A stretch of DNA of 64,000 bases, from the NCBI GenBank assembly GCA_049116335.1, contig JAGDYZ010000020.1, positions 25,608-89,607 on the forward strand, in the 5' to 3' direction. Below are positions 1 to 9,189 of this stretch, in pieces. Position numbers and translations under genes: made by a program. Within the stretch, counting starts at the first letter, position 1; each line of letters begins with the position of its first letter. The notes under the pieces are model-generated. The model saw only the letters and a list, made by a program, of their open reading frames with translations. It was not told the DNA's origin and did no database searches. This DNA comes from CANMIH01 sp049116335. GTDB taxonomy: Bacteria; Pseudomonadota; Alphaproteobacteria; Rhodobacterales; Rhodobacteraceae.

Positions 1-468
1 CATGGCGCCGAATTTGTAGCCTTCCAGCTGGGGATGCATCGGATGGTGATCCAGGTTCATCGCCAGAAGCTCAAGCGCGCCATCCAAAAGCGGCGCCATC
101 ATCGCAGCGTCCGTCGGTGTCAGCAGGCGGTCCTCATCGACCGGCATCTGTGTCACCTGCAAAATGGTCTGAACTTCGACAAGGCCGGTCATCACTTCGC
201 GGTCGATCGCAGCAAGCCCCAGGGCCCCATCCGGACCATCCAGCAGAACCAAAAGATCTTTGGAACCGAGCCCGTCAATTACGCCATCCTGATCGTGCAT
301 TTCGACGGTGACGGCCTGCGTGACAAGCGCGAGCCCCCACTGAGAATCAGCCGTGCGCGATAATGCGCGCCGCAGCGCTTTGGCTGGCGACATTCCTTTT
401 GCCTCAAACGCACGCTGAGCCGCCTGCGCCTTTTGACCTAGAACATCCTGTCGTCCACCGTCAGCCAT
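1..468 (-). CDS. FliM/FliN-family flagellar motor switch-like protein, 3' end outside window
   Basis: The minus-strand frame stays open from an ATG at 468 to the window edge (156 residues visible) and is translated MADGGRQDVLGQKAQAAQRA at its start. The text matches my memory of a Rhodobacteraceae FliM/FliN-type motor-switch protein that commonly sits beside this kinase, including a stretch around MTGLVEVQTI and a PTDAAMMAPLLDGAL segment. Such proteins belong to the flagellar C-ring, which sets rotation direction. The C-terminal surface-presentation (SpoA) domain that would prove the family is not in the window. An in-frame GTG at 480, close after AAGGA, is an alternative start. Family assignment is by recall, so it is moderate only. 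Confidence 0.5.
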   Translation of the reverse strand, partial: MADGGRQDVLGQKAQAAQRAFEAKGMSPAKALRRALSRTADSQWGLALVTQAVTVEMHDQDGVIDGLGSKDLLVLLDGPDGALGLAAIDREVMTGLVEVQTILQVTQMPVDEDRLLTPTDAAMMAPLLDGALELLAMNLDHHPMHPQLEGYKFGAM

Positions 469-562
469 TCGAAGATTCACCCGTCCTTTTTAGATCCTCC
501 GAGGGAGTTATGCCGGGATTTGGTTACCAAGCCCTTTATATGACCCCGAAAAACTTTAAGAA

Positions 563-3241
563 TTACTGCGCTGCCAGAGCCTGATTCAGCGGCAGTGAAA
601 CACGAAATGCGGCCCCACCCCGTCCAGGCAAATAACTAATTTCGCCGCCCAAACGACTGACAATCTGACGACAAATCGCAAGCCCGAGCCCAGCACCACC
701 TGCTTTTTGGTCACTGACACGGGCAAATTTCTCGAAAATCACGTCCTGTGCTTCGGGCGCGACCCCGCTGCCGTTATCCACAAAATCCACATTCACCGAC
801 CCGGCTATTTGCTCCACGTGAATCGACAGTTCCGGGCGTCCCGCGTCACAATATTTCCGTGCGTTTGCAATCAGATTGATGAAAACCTGGCTCAAACGTT
901 CGGTATCGGTGTTCAGGATCACCTCTTCGCGCGACCGGTGACGATGGATCATCAGAACCTGTTCATCTCCATGGGCCAGCGCCGCAGCCACAGCCCGATC
1001 CAGCACATCCGACAACACGCCCTGCCCTATGTTCAAACTCACCTGACCATTTTCCAAAACGCTCAGATCAAGCAGATCATCCAAAAGGCGAGTTAGGCGG
1101 ATCGCCTCGTCGTGAATGATCGAAGCATAGCGGTTCTGTTCCTCACGCGTAATACCGTCTGTGTCTCGCAAAATTTCGGAAAACGCCCGAATCGAGGTCA
1201 TCGGGGTGCGCAACTCGTGGCTGATCTGACTCAGAAAGGCATCTTTTTGGACAGACAGGCGTGTCAGCTTGTCATTGGCCGCACGCAGCTGCGCCGCCGT
1301 TCGGGTCAATTCGCGTGACTGCGCCTCAAGCCGTGCGGAGGTTTCCATCATTTGCGCGGTTTCATCCGCGACCGCCATAAGATCGGCAACAGAGACGCTC
1401 ATGCCGCCTACGATCTGGCCAATCATGGCATGGGCCGTCGCCGCGCCCACCGACCCCGCCAGCTCCCGCTCAAGCACTTCGAGAAACTCAGGCGAGGTCA
1501 TGGGCAGGTGCCCATCCAGACCCTGACGGCGCGCTTCTCGCAAGAACAATCCCTGCGCATCCGCCGCCCCCAGGATCCGCTGGGCCATCACCATCAGATC
1601 TTCGGCCTGCGCCCCACTTTGCGACCAGCTCCGTGGCCCCGTGGCCTGCTGAACATTGACAAACTGTGCCCCCTGTAGCCGCTCTAACGGAGACGGGAAG
1701 CTCGCAAGGGAGACCCCGAAAAAGGCGATGGTGTTGAGAAAGAAGCTCCACAGCACGGCGTGCAACAGCGGATCAATCCCCGCTATCCCAAACAAAGCCC
1801 GCGGGTTAAGCCACATCACGCCAAAAGGCCCAGTCTCCAGCCAACTCTCTGGAACAAAGGCTCCTGACCCGAAGCTCGGCAAATACAGAGTGTACAACCA
1901 AACCAAGAACCCCACAGTCAGCCCAGCAAAAGCCCCTGCGCGGGTGGCTCCGCGCCAGAAGATCCCGCCCAAAAGCGCGGGCAGAACCTGTGCCACACCT
2001 GTAAATGCGACCAAGCCAATTGTGGCCAAGGCCGCTCCGCCGCCGGATTGCGCGTAATACAGATAGCCCAGCGCCAGAACGCCGGCGATGGACACACGAC
2101 GGGATACCAACACAACATTGCGGACGTCGCCCGATACGCTCACCCGGGTTTCATTGAACCGCAACCAGAGTGGCATCACGATATGGTTTGACACCATTGT
2201 CGAGAGCGCGATGGCCGCGACAATCACCATCGAGGTGGCCGAGCTGAAGCCCCCCAAAAATGACAACATCGCCAACCCATCCTGACCAAAGGCCAAGGGC
2301 ACTGTGAGAACAAACAAATCGGGGTTTGACCCTTCGGGCAGCACATCAAGGCCCACCACCGCTATGGGCAGAATGAACAGGCTCATCAGCATGAGATAGA
2401 GGGGGAAGGCCCAGGCCGCCATTCGGAGCTGCGCATCATTGTCGTTTTCTACAACCATGACCTGAAACATCCGTGGCAGGCACAGGAATGCTGCGGCAGA
2501 GAGAAAGAGCAATCCTGCCCAGCGCCCGCCCTGCACTTCCCAGCGCCCCAGCGCCGAGGCATCAATCCGGTCCAGTACTGGGCCGACGCCTCCCGAAATC
2601 CCCCAAACCACGAATATGCCCACTGCCAGCAAAGCAGCCAGTTTGACGATCGCTTCGACCGCAATAGCCATGACCACCCCGTGGTGGCGTTCGTTGGCGT
2701 CCAGATTTCGGGTGCCAAAGATCACAGTAAAAATGGCCAGTCCAACAGCCACCCAAAGGGCGGTGGGTTGGTTGTTGGCCATACCATCCGGGGCGCCACT
2801 AAACACTTCGACGCTCAGAACAACCGATTGCAACTGCAGCGCAATATAAGGTGTGGTGCCCACGACAGCGAGCAGGGTCACCCCCACCCCAAGCAGGTTG
2901 GATTTACCATAACGCGACGAAATGAGGTCCGCGACAGAGGTGATCCGCTGGCTGCGCCCGATCCGCACCAGTTTACGCAGCACCCACCACCAGCCGATCA
3001 GCACAAGACTGGGACCCAGATAGATCGTCAGATACTCGAACCCATTCCGCGCCGCAGAGCCAACCGCGCCATAAAACGTCCAGGCCGTGCAGTAGATTGA
3101 CAAAGACAGCGTGTAGATAATCGGCGTGTGCAGCCAGTTTCCCCGCCCCCTGCGTGCGGCGCGTTCCGCAAAAAAGGCCACTGCAAAAAGAAAGAACACG
3201 TAGAGAATCGAAATCGCAGCCAGCGCGTTGAGCATCGTCAC
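563..3241 (-). CDS. Sodium/solute symporter-like sensor histidine kinase (CrbS/CbrA type)
   Basis: An 892-residue fusion. Residues 1 to about 515 form a multi-helix sodium:solute symporter (SLC5/PutP-like) domain, about 520-640 is a linker like the STAC region of such kinases, and about 645-885 is the kinase core. Visible kinase motifs are the H-box SHELRTP with H675, the N-box around N793 (NLIANARKY), DNGSG at 822-826 and GGAGLGLAIC at 848-857. It is an inner-membrane sensor. Known relatives are CrbS of Vibrio, which controls acs, and CbrA of Pseudomonas. It overlaps the upstream two-helix gene by 4 bases and ends a regulator-receiver-membrane protein-kinase series. The ligand is inferred to be a short carboxylate because acsA lies nearby; the sequence does not prove it. 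Confidence 0.88.
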   Translation of the reverse strand: MTMLNALAAISILYVFFLFAVAFFAERAARRGRGNWLHTPIIYTLSLSIYCTAWTFYGAVGSAARNGFEYLTIYLGPSLVLIGWWWVLRKLVRIGRSQRITSVADLISSRYGKSNLLGVGVTLLAVVGTTPYIALQLQSVVLSVEVFSGAPDGMANNQPTALWVAVGLAIFTVIFGTRNLDANERHHGVVMAIAVEAIVKLAALLAVGIFVVWGISGGVGPVLDRIDASALGRWEVQGGRWAGLLFLSAAAFLCLPRMFQVMVVENDNDAQLRMAAWAFPLYLMLMSLFILPIAVVGLDVLPEGSNPDLFVLTVPLAFGQDGLAMLSFLGGFSSATSMVIVAAIALSTMVSNHIVMPLWLRFNETRVSVSGDVRNVVLVSRRVSIAGVLALGYLYYAQSGGGAALATIGLVAFTGVAQVLPALLGGIFWRGATRAGAFAGLTVGFLVWLYTLYLPSFGSGAFVPESWLETGPFGVMWLNPRALFGIAGIDPLLHAVLWSFFLNTIAFFGVSLASFPSPLERLQGAQFVNVQQATGPRSWSQSGAQAEDLMVMAQRILGAADAQGLFLREARRQGLDGHLPMTSPEFLEVLERELAGSVGAATAHAMIGQIVGGMSVSVADLMAVADETAQMMETSARLEAQSRELTRTAAQLRAANDKLTRLSVQKDAFLSQISHELRTPMTSIRAFSEILRDTDGITREEQNRYASIIHDEAIRLTRLLDDLLDLSVLENGQVSLNIGQGVLSDVLDRAVAAALAHGDEQVLMIHRHRSREEVILNTDTERLSQVFINLIANARKYCDAGRPELSIHVEQIAGSVNVDFVDNGSGVAPEAQDVIFEKFARVSDQKAGGAGLGLAICRQIVSRLGGEISYLPGRGGAAFRVSLPLNQALAAQ

Positions 3242-3507
3242 GTATCGTCTCCGACCGCTGGTTCACGCAGACGCCGCATGGCAAAAACCAGTGCGCCAGA
3301 CACAATCGGCAAACCGAGCCAGATTGAGAAGATATAGATCATCGTTGTTGAGGCGCTGGGACCCTCTTCCGGCACGGCCCACAGCAATGGCAGCAACCAA
3401 AGCAACAGGCCTAACACCGGCAGGGCTCGGGCGGCATCGACCAGACGCCGCCGCCGATAGGTCTGCCGCTCGACAAACAGCGGCGACCCCTGCGGTGCCC
3501 CGCTCAT
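3238..3507 (-). CDS. Small two-helix membrane protein next to the kinase
   Basis: An 89-residue protein with two hydrophobic segments at about 29-44 and 56-76, separated by a short acidic loop. The N-terminal part is basic (RQTYRRRRLVD) and should face the cytoplasm. It overlaps the receiver gene upstream and the kinase gene downstream by 4 bases each, so the three are very likely translated as a coupled unit. Small helical proteins accompany many SSS-family transporters (for example the DUF485 partner of ActP), and this one could play that role for the symporter-like domain of the kinase. I do not recognise the family itself, so the partner role is inference. Confidence 0.75.
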   Translation of the reverse strand: MSGAPQGSPLFVERQTYRRRRLVDAARALPVLGLLLWLLPLLWAVPEEGPSASTTMIYIFSIWLGLPIVSGALVFAMRRLREPAVGDDT

Positions 3508-3875
3508 GAGGTTACAGTCAGCGACCGCACCGCATCAAGAACCTCTGCATTTGAGAACGGTTTGGTCATAAAGCGGCTCGCCCCGGCGCGTTCGGCCATT
3601 TCGCGGTCTTTGTTCTGCCCACGTGCGGTCAGCATCAAAACCGGAAGCTCTTCCGTGTCGGGGGCACCACGCAGATCGCGCAAAATATCATAGCCTGACC
3701 GACCGGGAAGCATGACATCCAAAATCAAAACATCGGGGGATTTGGCACGCACCACATCCGCCGCATCCACTCCATTTGAGTGGGTATCTACGCGCCAACC
3801 TTCTCGCGACAGGATAAACCGGATCGCTTCGATGATGTTTGGCTCGTCCTCAATTAACAGCACATGGCCGGCCAT
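3504..3875 (-). CDS. CheY-like single-domain response regulator
   Basis: A 123-residue stand-alone receiver domain. It has the acidic pair E9/D10, the phospho-acceptor D53 in LILDVMLPG, T83 and K105 in MTKPF, so all receiver landmarks are intact. No DNA-binding or enzymatic output domain follows, unlike CrbR, the LuxR-type partner of CrbS. A strong ribosome site (GGGGAGGA) precedes the ATG. The 4-base overlap with the two-helix gene and the downstream kinase make it the probable phosphorylation target of that kinase. Output must come from another protein. The DUF2083 regulator 95 bases upstream is a candidate partner, which is inference. Confidence 0.9.
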   Translation of the reverse strand: MAGHVLLIEDEPNIIEAIRFILSREGWRVDTHSNGVDAADVVRAKSPDVLILDVMLPGRSGYDILRDLRGAPDTEELPVLMLTARGQNKDREMAERAGASRFMTKPFSNAEVLDAVRSLTVTS

Positions 3876-3970
3876 ACGTCCTCCCCTTACCTGTCACACG
3901 CCCTGTTCTCCGGGTCTTTGCTCAGGTCGAACAACACTAAGCCCATTCCTTACGCAGTGTCAAAACACCG

Positions 3971-5275
3971 TTACGCCCCTGCGACAAGGATAGACGGTTC
4001 GCGTCGGCCGGGGCAAACCGCACGAGCACAGACACGACAAGAACTCCCCAATTCAAGTGGCTCTTCATGAGGGGGGGTGTTGGTCGGCATTGGACGCACC
4101 AACATGACGGCTTCGAACAGAGGATCACGATTAACTGCCACGCGCCCAACGGGCACCGCAAGCGCATCCACCCAAAGATCACTGCCGGGACGCCCTGTTT
4201 GCACAACGGGATGAGACAGGATCACCATCGGTCGGTTCAGCGCGCGATACAGCGGCCAGAGCGGGCAAGCCGAGCCAAAGCGCGGCATCGGAAATTCAGG
4301 CAGGGGTTTGCGATACGTCAGCACCCCAGATGCATCTGAAATGGCCAGACCAACACCCTCGGGCAAGACAACTTCGGGCATCGCCGCCAGGCGGCGCATC
4401 ACACAGGCGGGGTCCGCATCAAGATGCTCGGCCAAGGCCGCAGGATCCGCGCCATGTTTTTGGATGGCTCGGGCCAGGTCAGACTGTGGCACGGCCTGCG
4501 CATCTTTCTGATACCGTTGCAACCATTGCCCCAACAACTCTCGTGCCGGGGCAGACAGATCCGTACCCAGACGCTTTTGCGCGGAATGAACAGTTCCGCC
4601 TTCTTCCAGATCTTGGACATAATGCCCTGCCGCCGCCAGAACCGCATCAAGCTCTTCCTGAGGCGCGCCCGTCTCAGTGGCCTCGGCGTCATCTGCTTCC
4701 AGATAGGTCACCAACCCACGGCTGGTTTCAGTCAACCGCGCACTGTCTTCATATATGTTGCGGTGAAACCGCGCCTGCCACTCCGGGTCAATGTCGCCCG
4801 GTTCCGCAAGAATTGAGGCCGCTGACCGGATCGCCGTCACCGTCGACAACATTTCGTGTAGCGAGGCAGCAAGGTGAGGGTCATGTGTCATCCGATCCGT
4901 CAGCGTTTCAACGCTCCGCTCCAGCGCAGAAATCCGTTTCTGACTGCTGGAGAGTACCTCAGCCCAACCGGGGAACCGCCCTGCGAACTCATCCACACGG
5001 TCCAGTTCAGCCTGCGCCGCAGGGACCGCCGAGGCGGCCTCGCGCAGGGACGCCATCAACGCCGCCCCGGCCCCTTCGGTCAGCAATGCCGGTTCCACAC
5101 CCAGCACTTGAGCGATATCCAGCAAGAGTTTTCCGCCGATTCTGCGCCGGTTGTGTTCGATCAGGTTGAGATAGGAGGCCGAAATTCCCGCCTTTTTCGC
5201 AAGATCGGCCTGCCGCATAGCCTGAGCCACCCGCCGTTCCCGGATCCGACTGCCTGTGAGCGTGCCTTTGGCCAT
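3971..5275 (-). CDS. XRE-type short-chain acyl-CoA regulator (DUF2083 family)
   Basis: A 434-residue regulator. Residues 1-70 hold an XRE helix-turn-helix (KKAGISASYLNLIEHNRRRI), the middle is helical, and the C-terminal half is the DUF2083 short-chain fatty acyl-CoA regulator domain, ending in the Cys-rich motif SSCRVCARAVCPGRREPSIL. Family members include RamB, PccR and MccR, which sense acyl-CoA pools and control acetate, propionate or glyoxylate-type assimilation genes. An AAGGAAA ribosome site precedes the ATG. It is divergent from the ABC transporter genes that lead to acsA, so it is the likely local regulator. A TTGCAA core lies at 5286-5291, overlapping its own ribosome site, which hints at autoregulation. 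Confidence 0.85.
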   Translation of the reverse strand: MAKGTLTGSRIRERRVAQAMRQADLAKKAGISASYLNLIEHNRRRIGGKLLLDIAQVLGVEPALLTEGAGAALMASLREAASAVPAAQAELDRVDEFAGRFPGWAEVLSSSQKRISALERSVETLTDRMTHDPHLAASLHEMLSTVTAIRSAASILAEPGDIDPEWQARFHRNIYEDSARLTETSRGLVTYLEADDAEATETGAPQEELDAVLAAAGHYVQDLEEGGTVHSAQKRLGTDLSAPARELLGQWLQRYQKDAQAVPQSDLARAIQKHGADPAALAEHLDADPACVMRRLAAMPEVVLPEGVGLAISDASGVLTYRKPLPEFPMPRFGSACPLWPLYRALNRPMVILSHPVVQTGRPGSDLWVDALAVPVGRVAVNRDPLFEAVMLVRPMPTNTPPHEEPLELGSSCRVCARAVCPGRREPSILVAGA

Positions 5276-5325
5276 GTCGCTTTCCTTGCAATTACAACGC
5301 CTTTCTGCACTGCCACATAAACAGA

Positions 5326-5354
5326 TTTACAGAATACCGCAGTCTACTTTTCAA
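5326..5354 (-). promoter_or_regulatory. Candidate promoter of the DUF2083 regulator
   Basis: On the minus strand a TTGAAA -35-like box (5349-5354) is followed after 17 bases by TGTAAA (5326-5331), matching the sigma-70 consensus in 5 of 6 and 4 of 6 positions. It would place the transcript start about 45 bases upstream of the ATG. Assigned by eye only. Confidence 0.35.
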
Positions 5355-5493
5355 CAATTGACAAAAAAACCGTTACGTCAAAACGCTTTGTTGCGCAATT
5401 TTCTTTTCTCCCGCGATACTGAGTTTGCACATTTGTGCCCGCGTCGGGGGGAAGAGGAGCCCAACGACGCATTTCACGAAATGGGAGGATTTC

Positions 5494-6840
5494 ATGTCCA
5501 AGACCAACCTGACACGTCGTGGCGTGCTCAAGTCTGGCGCAGTTGCCGGCGCAGGCGTCGCACTGCCGACTATTTTTACGGCTCAGTCCGCAGCAGCTTA
5601 TACCAATGAACCCACAGGCGGTTCCGTAACCCTCGGTTTTAACGTTCCCCAGACCGGCCCCTATGCCGACGAGGGCGCTGACGAACTGCGCGCCTACGAG
5701 CTTGCTGTTGAGCACCTCAATGGCGGCGGCGACGGCGGCATGATGAACACCTTCAGCTCAAAGGCGCTGAAAGGTAACGGTATTCTGGGCAAGAAGGTCG
5801 AATATGTGACCGGCGACACCCAGACCAAATCGGATGCAGCCCGCGCATCGGCCAAGTCGATGATCGAAAAAGACGGCGCCGTGATGATCACCGGCGGGTC
5901 GTCCTCGGGTGTGGCCATCGCGGTTCAAGGCCTCTGCCAAGAGGCTGGTGTTATCTTCATGGCGGGTCTAACCCACTCGAACGACACCACCGGTAAAGAC
6001 AAAAAAGCCAACGGTTTCCGTCACTTCTTTAACGGCTACATGTCTGGTGCGGCTTTGGCTCCGGTTCTCAAAGGCCTCTATGGCGATGACCGTAAGGCCT
6101 ATCACCTGACCGCCGACTACACATGGGGCTGGACACAGCAGGAATCGATCGCGGCCGCGACCGAGGCTCTGGGTTGGGAAACCGTCAACAACGTTCTGAC
6201 CCCGCTGGCAGCGACAGACTTCTCGTCCTATATCGCTCCGGTTCTGAACTCGGGTGCGGACGTTCTAGTTCTGAACCACTACGGCGGCAACATGGTGAAC
6301 TCGCTGACAAATGCGGTTCAGTTTGGTCTGCGCGAGAAAATCGTCAACAACAAAGACTTCGAAATTGTTGTTCCGCTGTTCTCCCGTCTGATGGCACGCG
6401 GTGCGGGCGCCAACATCAAAAACATCGTTGGCTCGACCAACTGGCACTGGTCGCTGCAGGATGAAGGCTCACAGGCCTTTGTTCGCTCGTTCGGCACCAA
6501 ATACGGCTTCCCGCCAAGCCAGGCGGCGCACACCTGCTATGTTCAGACCCTGCTCTATGCAGATGCCTGTGAACGTGCCGGCACCTTCAACCCTTGTGGC
6601 GTAGCCGAAGCTCTGGAAGGCTTTGAGTTTGACGGCATGGGCAACGGCAAGACCCTGTATCGCGCCGAAGACCACCAGTGCTTCAAAGATGTTCTGGTTG
6701 TGAAGGGCAAAGAGAACCCAACCTCCGAGTTCGACCTTCTCGAAGTGGTCGAAGTCACACCGGCGTCGCAGGTCACCTATGCGCCGGATCACCCGATGTT
6801 TGCGGGCGGCCAGCTGGGGTCCTGTAACCCAGGCGCATAA
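5494..6840 (+). CDS. Tat-exported substrate-binding protein of a Liv-type ABC transporter
   Basis: A 448-residue periplasmic binding protein. A twin-arginine signal is visible at the N-terminus (TRRGVLKSG, arginines 8-9, then a hydrophobic stretch to about residue 30). The mature part has the type I periplasmic-binding fold typical of branched-chain amino acid, urea and short-chain amide binders (LGFNVPQTGPYADEG near its start). The start at 5494 is chosen because GGAGGA lies 5 bases upstream and it gives the complete Tat signal. It heads an operon with two permeases, two ATPases and acsA. The ligand is unknown; the acsA and DUF2083 context favours a small carboxylate or a product made into acyl-CoA. 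Confidence 0.85.
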   Translation: MSKTNLTRRGVLKSGAVAGAGVALPTIFTAQSAAAYTNEPTGGSVTLGFNVPQTGPYADEGADELRAYELAVEHLNGGGDGGMMNTFSSKALKGNGILGKKVEYVTGDTQTKSDAARASAKSMIEKDGAVMITGGSSSGVAIAVQGLCQEAGVIFMAGLTHSNDTTGKDKKANGFRHFFNGYMSGAALAPVLKGLYGDDRKAYHLTADYTWGWTQQESIAAATEALGWETVNNVLTPLAATDFSSYIAPVLNSGADVLVLNHYGGNMVNSLTNAVQFGLREKIVNNKDFEIVVPLFSRLMARGAGANIKNIVGSTNWHWSLQDEGSQAFVRSFGTKYGFPPSQAAHTCYVQTLLYADACERAGTFNPCGVAEALEGFEFDGMGNGKTLYRAEDHQCFKDVLVVKGKENPTSEFDLLEVVEVTPASQVTYAPDHPMFAGGQLGSCNPGA

Positions 6841-6847
6841 GCCGACA

Positions 6848-6875
6848 GGCCCGGTTCTCTGCCGGAGACCGGGCC
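6848..6875 (+). terminator. Intercistronic hairpin after the binding-protein gene
   Basis: GGCCCGGT and ACCGGGCC pair, extended by CTC/GAG with one bulged T, giving about 11 pairs around a TGCCG loop 8 bases after the stop codon. Only a short T-rich stretch (ATTTC) follows. Such hairpins usually stabilise the abundant binding-protein message or partly terminate before the permease genes. Confidence 0.5.
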
Positions 6876-6962
6876 ATTTCATCACGAAACCCGTGAAATC
6901 ATACGGTCTCTCCGGCACCGCGCTGGAGGGGCTGTCTGACCTATAACCCAATGGTGGGGTCC

Positions 6963-7970
6963 ATGGACGTCCTTATTACGCAAATTCTGAACGGGCTCGA
7001 CAAGGGCTCGGCCTATGCGCTGATTGCGCTGGGTCTTACACTCATCTTCGGCACGCTTGGTGTCGTGAACTTTGCCCACGGGGCGCTGTTCATGATCGGG
7101 GCCTTCTGTTCGGTCTTTCTTCAGCGTCTGCTGAACCTCAGCTACGAGACCATCGACGCAACCAAAACCGACTTTCTAGGCAACCCGCTCAAGGTGAAAA
7201 CCCCCTACGTCGAAAGCTGGTTTGGCCCGGAAATGGGTGGGTCAATCATCGAATGGTCCGTGCCTCTGGCCATCCTCTTTGCGATCCCCGTCATGATCAG
7301 CATCGGCTTCATCATGGAACGTGGGTTGATCAAACATTTCTACAAGCGCCCCCATGCGGATCAGATCCTTGTGACCTTTGGCCTTGCGATTGTGCTGCAG
7401 GAGATCATCAAAGCCTTCTACGGCGCGAACCCGATCCAGACCCCGGCCCCCGAAGCGCTTTCGGGTGTGGCCACCCTTGCTGAGGGCATTGTCTATCCTG
7501 TCTGGCGGATTGTGTATTTCTGCTTCTCAGTGGCTGTGATCGGTGGCGTGTTTGCCTTCCTCCAGTTCACCACCTTCGGCATGGTCGTGCGCGCAGGCAT
7601 GGCAGACCGTGAAACCGTAGGCCTATTGGGCATCGACATCGACAAACGCTTTACCTTTATGTTCGGACTGGCCGCCGCGGTCGCTGGCCTCGCCGGTGTC
7701 ATGTACGGCCCGATCAATGCGCCGAACTATCACATGGGCATGGATTTCCTTGTTCTGTCCTTCGTTGTTGTGGTTGTCGGCGGCATGGGCTCGCTGCCCG
7801 GAGCGGTCCTCGCTGGCTTCTTGCTCGGCATTCTCGAAAGCTTTGCCTCTATGACCCAAGTCATCGAGCTGATCCCCGGCATCAACCAGATCATCATCTA
7901 CTTGGTTGCCATTATCATCCTTCTGGTCCGCCCACGCGGTCTGATGGGTCGCAAAGGCGTGATGGAGTAA
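6963..7970 (+). CDS. Branched-chain-type ABC transporter permease (LivH-like)
   Basis: A 335-residue inner-membrane permease with about eight hydrophobic segments. The N-terminal LNGLDKGSAYALIALGLTLI and GVVNFAHGALFM segments are hallmarks of LivH/UrtB permeases, and the cytoplasmic GLLGIDID loop follows the usual R-x-x-A-D coupling region (VRAGMADRETVGLLG). The start at 6963 is preferred over the in-frame ATG at 6951 because family members begin with MDxL and GTGGGG lies just upstream of it. The gap to the LivM-like gene is 7 bases, so the two permeases are co-translated. Confidence 0.88.
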   Translation: MDVLITQILNGLDKGSAYALIALGLTLIFGTLGVVNFAHGALFMIGAFCSVFLQRLLNLSYETIDATKTDFLGNPLKVKTPYVESWFGPEMGGSIIEWSVPLAILFAIPVMISIGFIMERGLIKHFYKRPHADQILVTFGLAIVLQEIIKAFYGANPIQTPAPEALSGVATLAEGIVYPVWRIVYFCFSVAVIGGVFAFLQFTTFGMVVRAGMADRETVGLLGIDIDKRFTFMFGLAAAVAGLAGVMYGPINAPNYHMGMDFLVLSFVVVVVGGMGSLPGAVLAGFLLGILESFASMTQVIELIPGINQIIIYLVAIIILLVRPRGLMGRKGVME

Positions 7971-7977
7971 TAGACCC

Positions 7978-9177
7978 ATGTTTGGACTAGATAAAAAAGA
8001 CACTTCTCTTCTGTGGGTCGTCATCGCATTGACCATGCTGGCCCCTTTCATCCTCAACCCCTTCCCCACCGGAAGCGGCATGGCACAGTTCAACGCGGGC
8101 TATCCCGACTTGATGCAGCGTTTTGTGATCTTCGGCATCTTTGCCATCGGCTTTAACATCCTCTTTGGCCTCACCGGCTATCTCTCGTTTGGGCACGCCG
8201 CGTTTCTGGGAGTGGGCTCTTACTCTGCGGTCTGGATGTTCAAACTGCTCAGCATGAACATTCTGCCTGCCATCATCCTGTCTGTGGCCATTTCAGGTGT
8301 CTTCGCACTGGTGATTGGGTTTGTGTCACTGCGCAGAACCGGGATCTACTTTTCGATCCTGACCCTGGCCTTCGCGCAGATGTCGTTCGCCTTGGCCTAT
8401 TCGGTACTCACCCCCATCACCAACGGCGAAACCGGCCTTCAGGTGACATTGGACGACCCACGCGTTCTGGGCGTGTCTGCCACAGCCGACGGTTCGATCC
8501 CCGTGACCAATCTGTTTGGTCTGGAAATGCGCGCCGCCTATGACCTCGTTGTAGGACCTTGGACTTTCACATTCTCCGCTGGCTACTATGTCTGTGCGAT
8601 TGTGATGCTTCTGGCCTTCTATCTTGCGATCCGCATTTTCCGGTCGCCCTTCGGGTTGATGCTCCGCGCGATCAAATCGAACCAGCAGCGCCTGAACTAC
8701 ACCGGCCTCAACCCCAAACCCTACACGCTTGCAGCATTTGTGATTTCGGGCATGTATGCTGGCCTGGCCGGTGGCCTGATGGCAGCGATGGACCCTCTTG
8801 CGGGTGCTGAGCGCATGCAGTGGACCGCATCAGGTGAAGTTGTTCTGATGACCATCCTCGGCGGCGTTGGCACTTTGATCGGCCCCGTTCTCGGCGCAGG
8901 TATGATCAAGTACTTTGAAAACATCTTTTCAAAGATCAACGACAACGTACTGCACAGCTGGTTCAGCTTTCTGCCCGATGGCATCGAAGATTTCATCGTA
9001 TTGGTTATCCATCCCTTTGTCGGCAAAGGCTGGCACCTGACCCTTGGCCTGATCTTCATGTTGGTTGTGACCTTCCTGCCCGGCGGCCTGGTCGAAGGGG
9101 GACAACGTATTGCCCGCGCTTTCCGCAAGAAAAAAGAAAACGAACCCAAGTCGCCTTCGACTGAGCCTGCGGAATAA
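7978..9177 (+). CDS. Branched-chain-type ABC transporter permease (LivM-like)
   Basis: A 399-residue permease with roughly ten hydrophobic segments and the LivM/UrtC signature NILFGLTGYLSFGHAAFLGVG near residues 58-78. The coupling helix region RSPFGLMLRAIKSNQQR lies around 223-239. The C-terminus is a hydrophilic tail rich in Lys, Glu and Pro (KKKENEPKSP). It pairs with the LivH-like protein to form the membrane channel. It is separated by 12 bases from the downstream ATPase gene, with an AAGGAGAG ribosome site in the gap. Confidence 0.88.
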   Translation: MFGLDKKDTSLLWVVIALTMLAPFILNPFPTGSGMAQFNAGYPDLMQRFVIFGIFAIGFNILFGLTGYLSFGHAAFLGVGSYSAVWMFKLLSMNILPAIILSVAISGVFALVIGFVSLRRTGIYFSILTLAFAQMSFALAYSVLTPITNGETGLQVTLDDPRVLGVSATADGSIPVTNLFGLEMRAAYDLVVGPWTFTFSAGYYVCAIVMLLAFYLAIRIFRSPFGLMLRAIKSNQQRLNYTGLNPKPYTLAAFVISGMYAGLAGGLMAAMDPLAGAERMQWTASGEVVLMTILGGVGTLIGPVLGAGMIKYFENIFSKINDNVLHSWFSFLPDGIEDFIVLVIHPFVGKGWHLTLGLIFMLVVTFLPGGLVEGGQRIARAFRKKKENEPKSPSTEPAE

Positions 9178-9189
9178 GGAGAGACAGTA

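Noticed and set aside
34..363. 109-codon plus-strand frame at the window start
   Set aside because: The complementary minus frame is continuous and resembles a FliM/FliN-type protein, so the plus frame is its shadow.
4330..5169. 279-codon plus-strand frame
   Set aside because: It lies opposite the DUF2083 regulator gene, whose frame has clear domain motifs; composition of the plus frame is Arg/Pro-rich noise.
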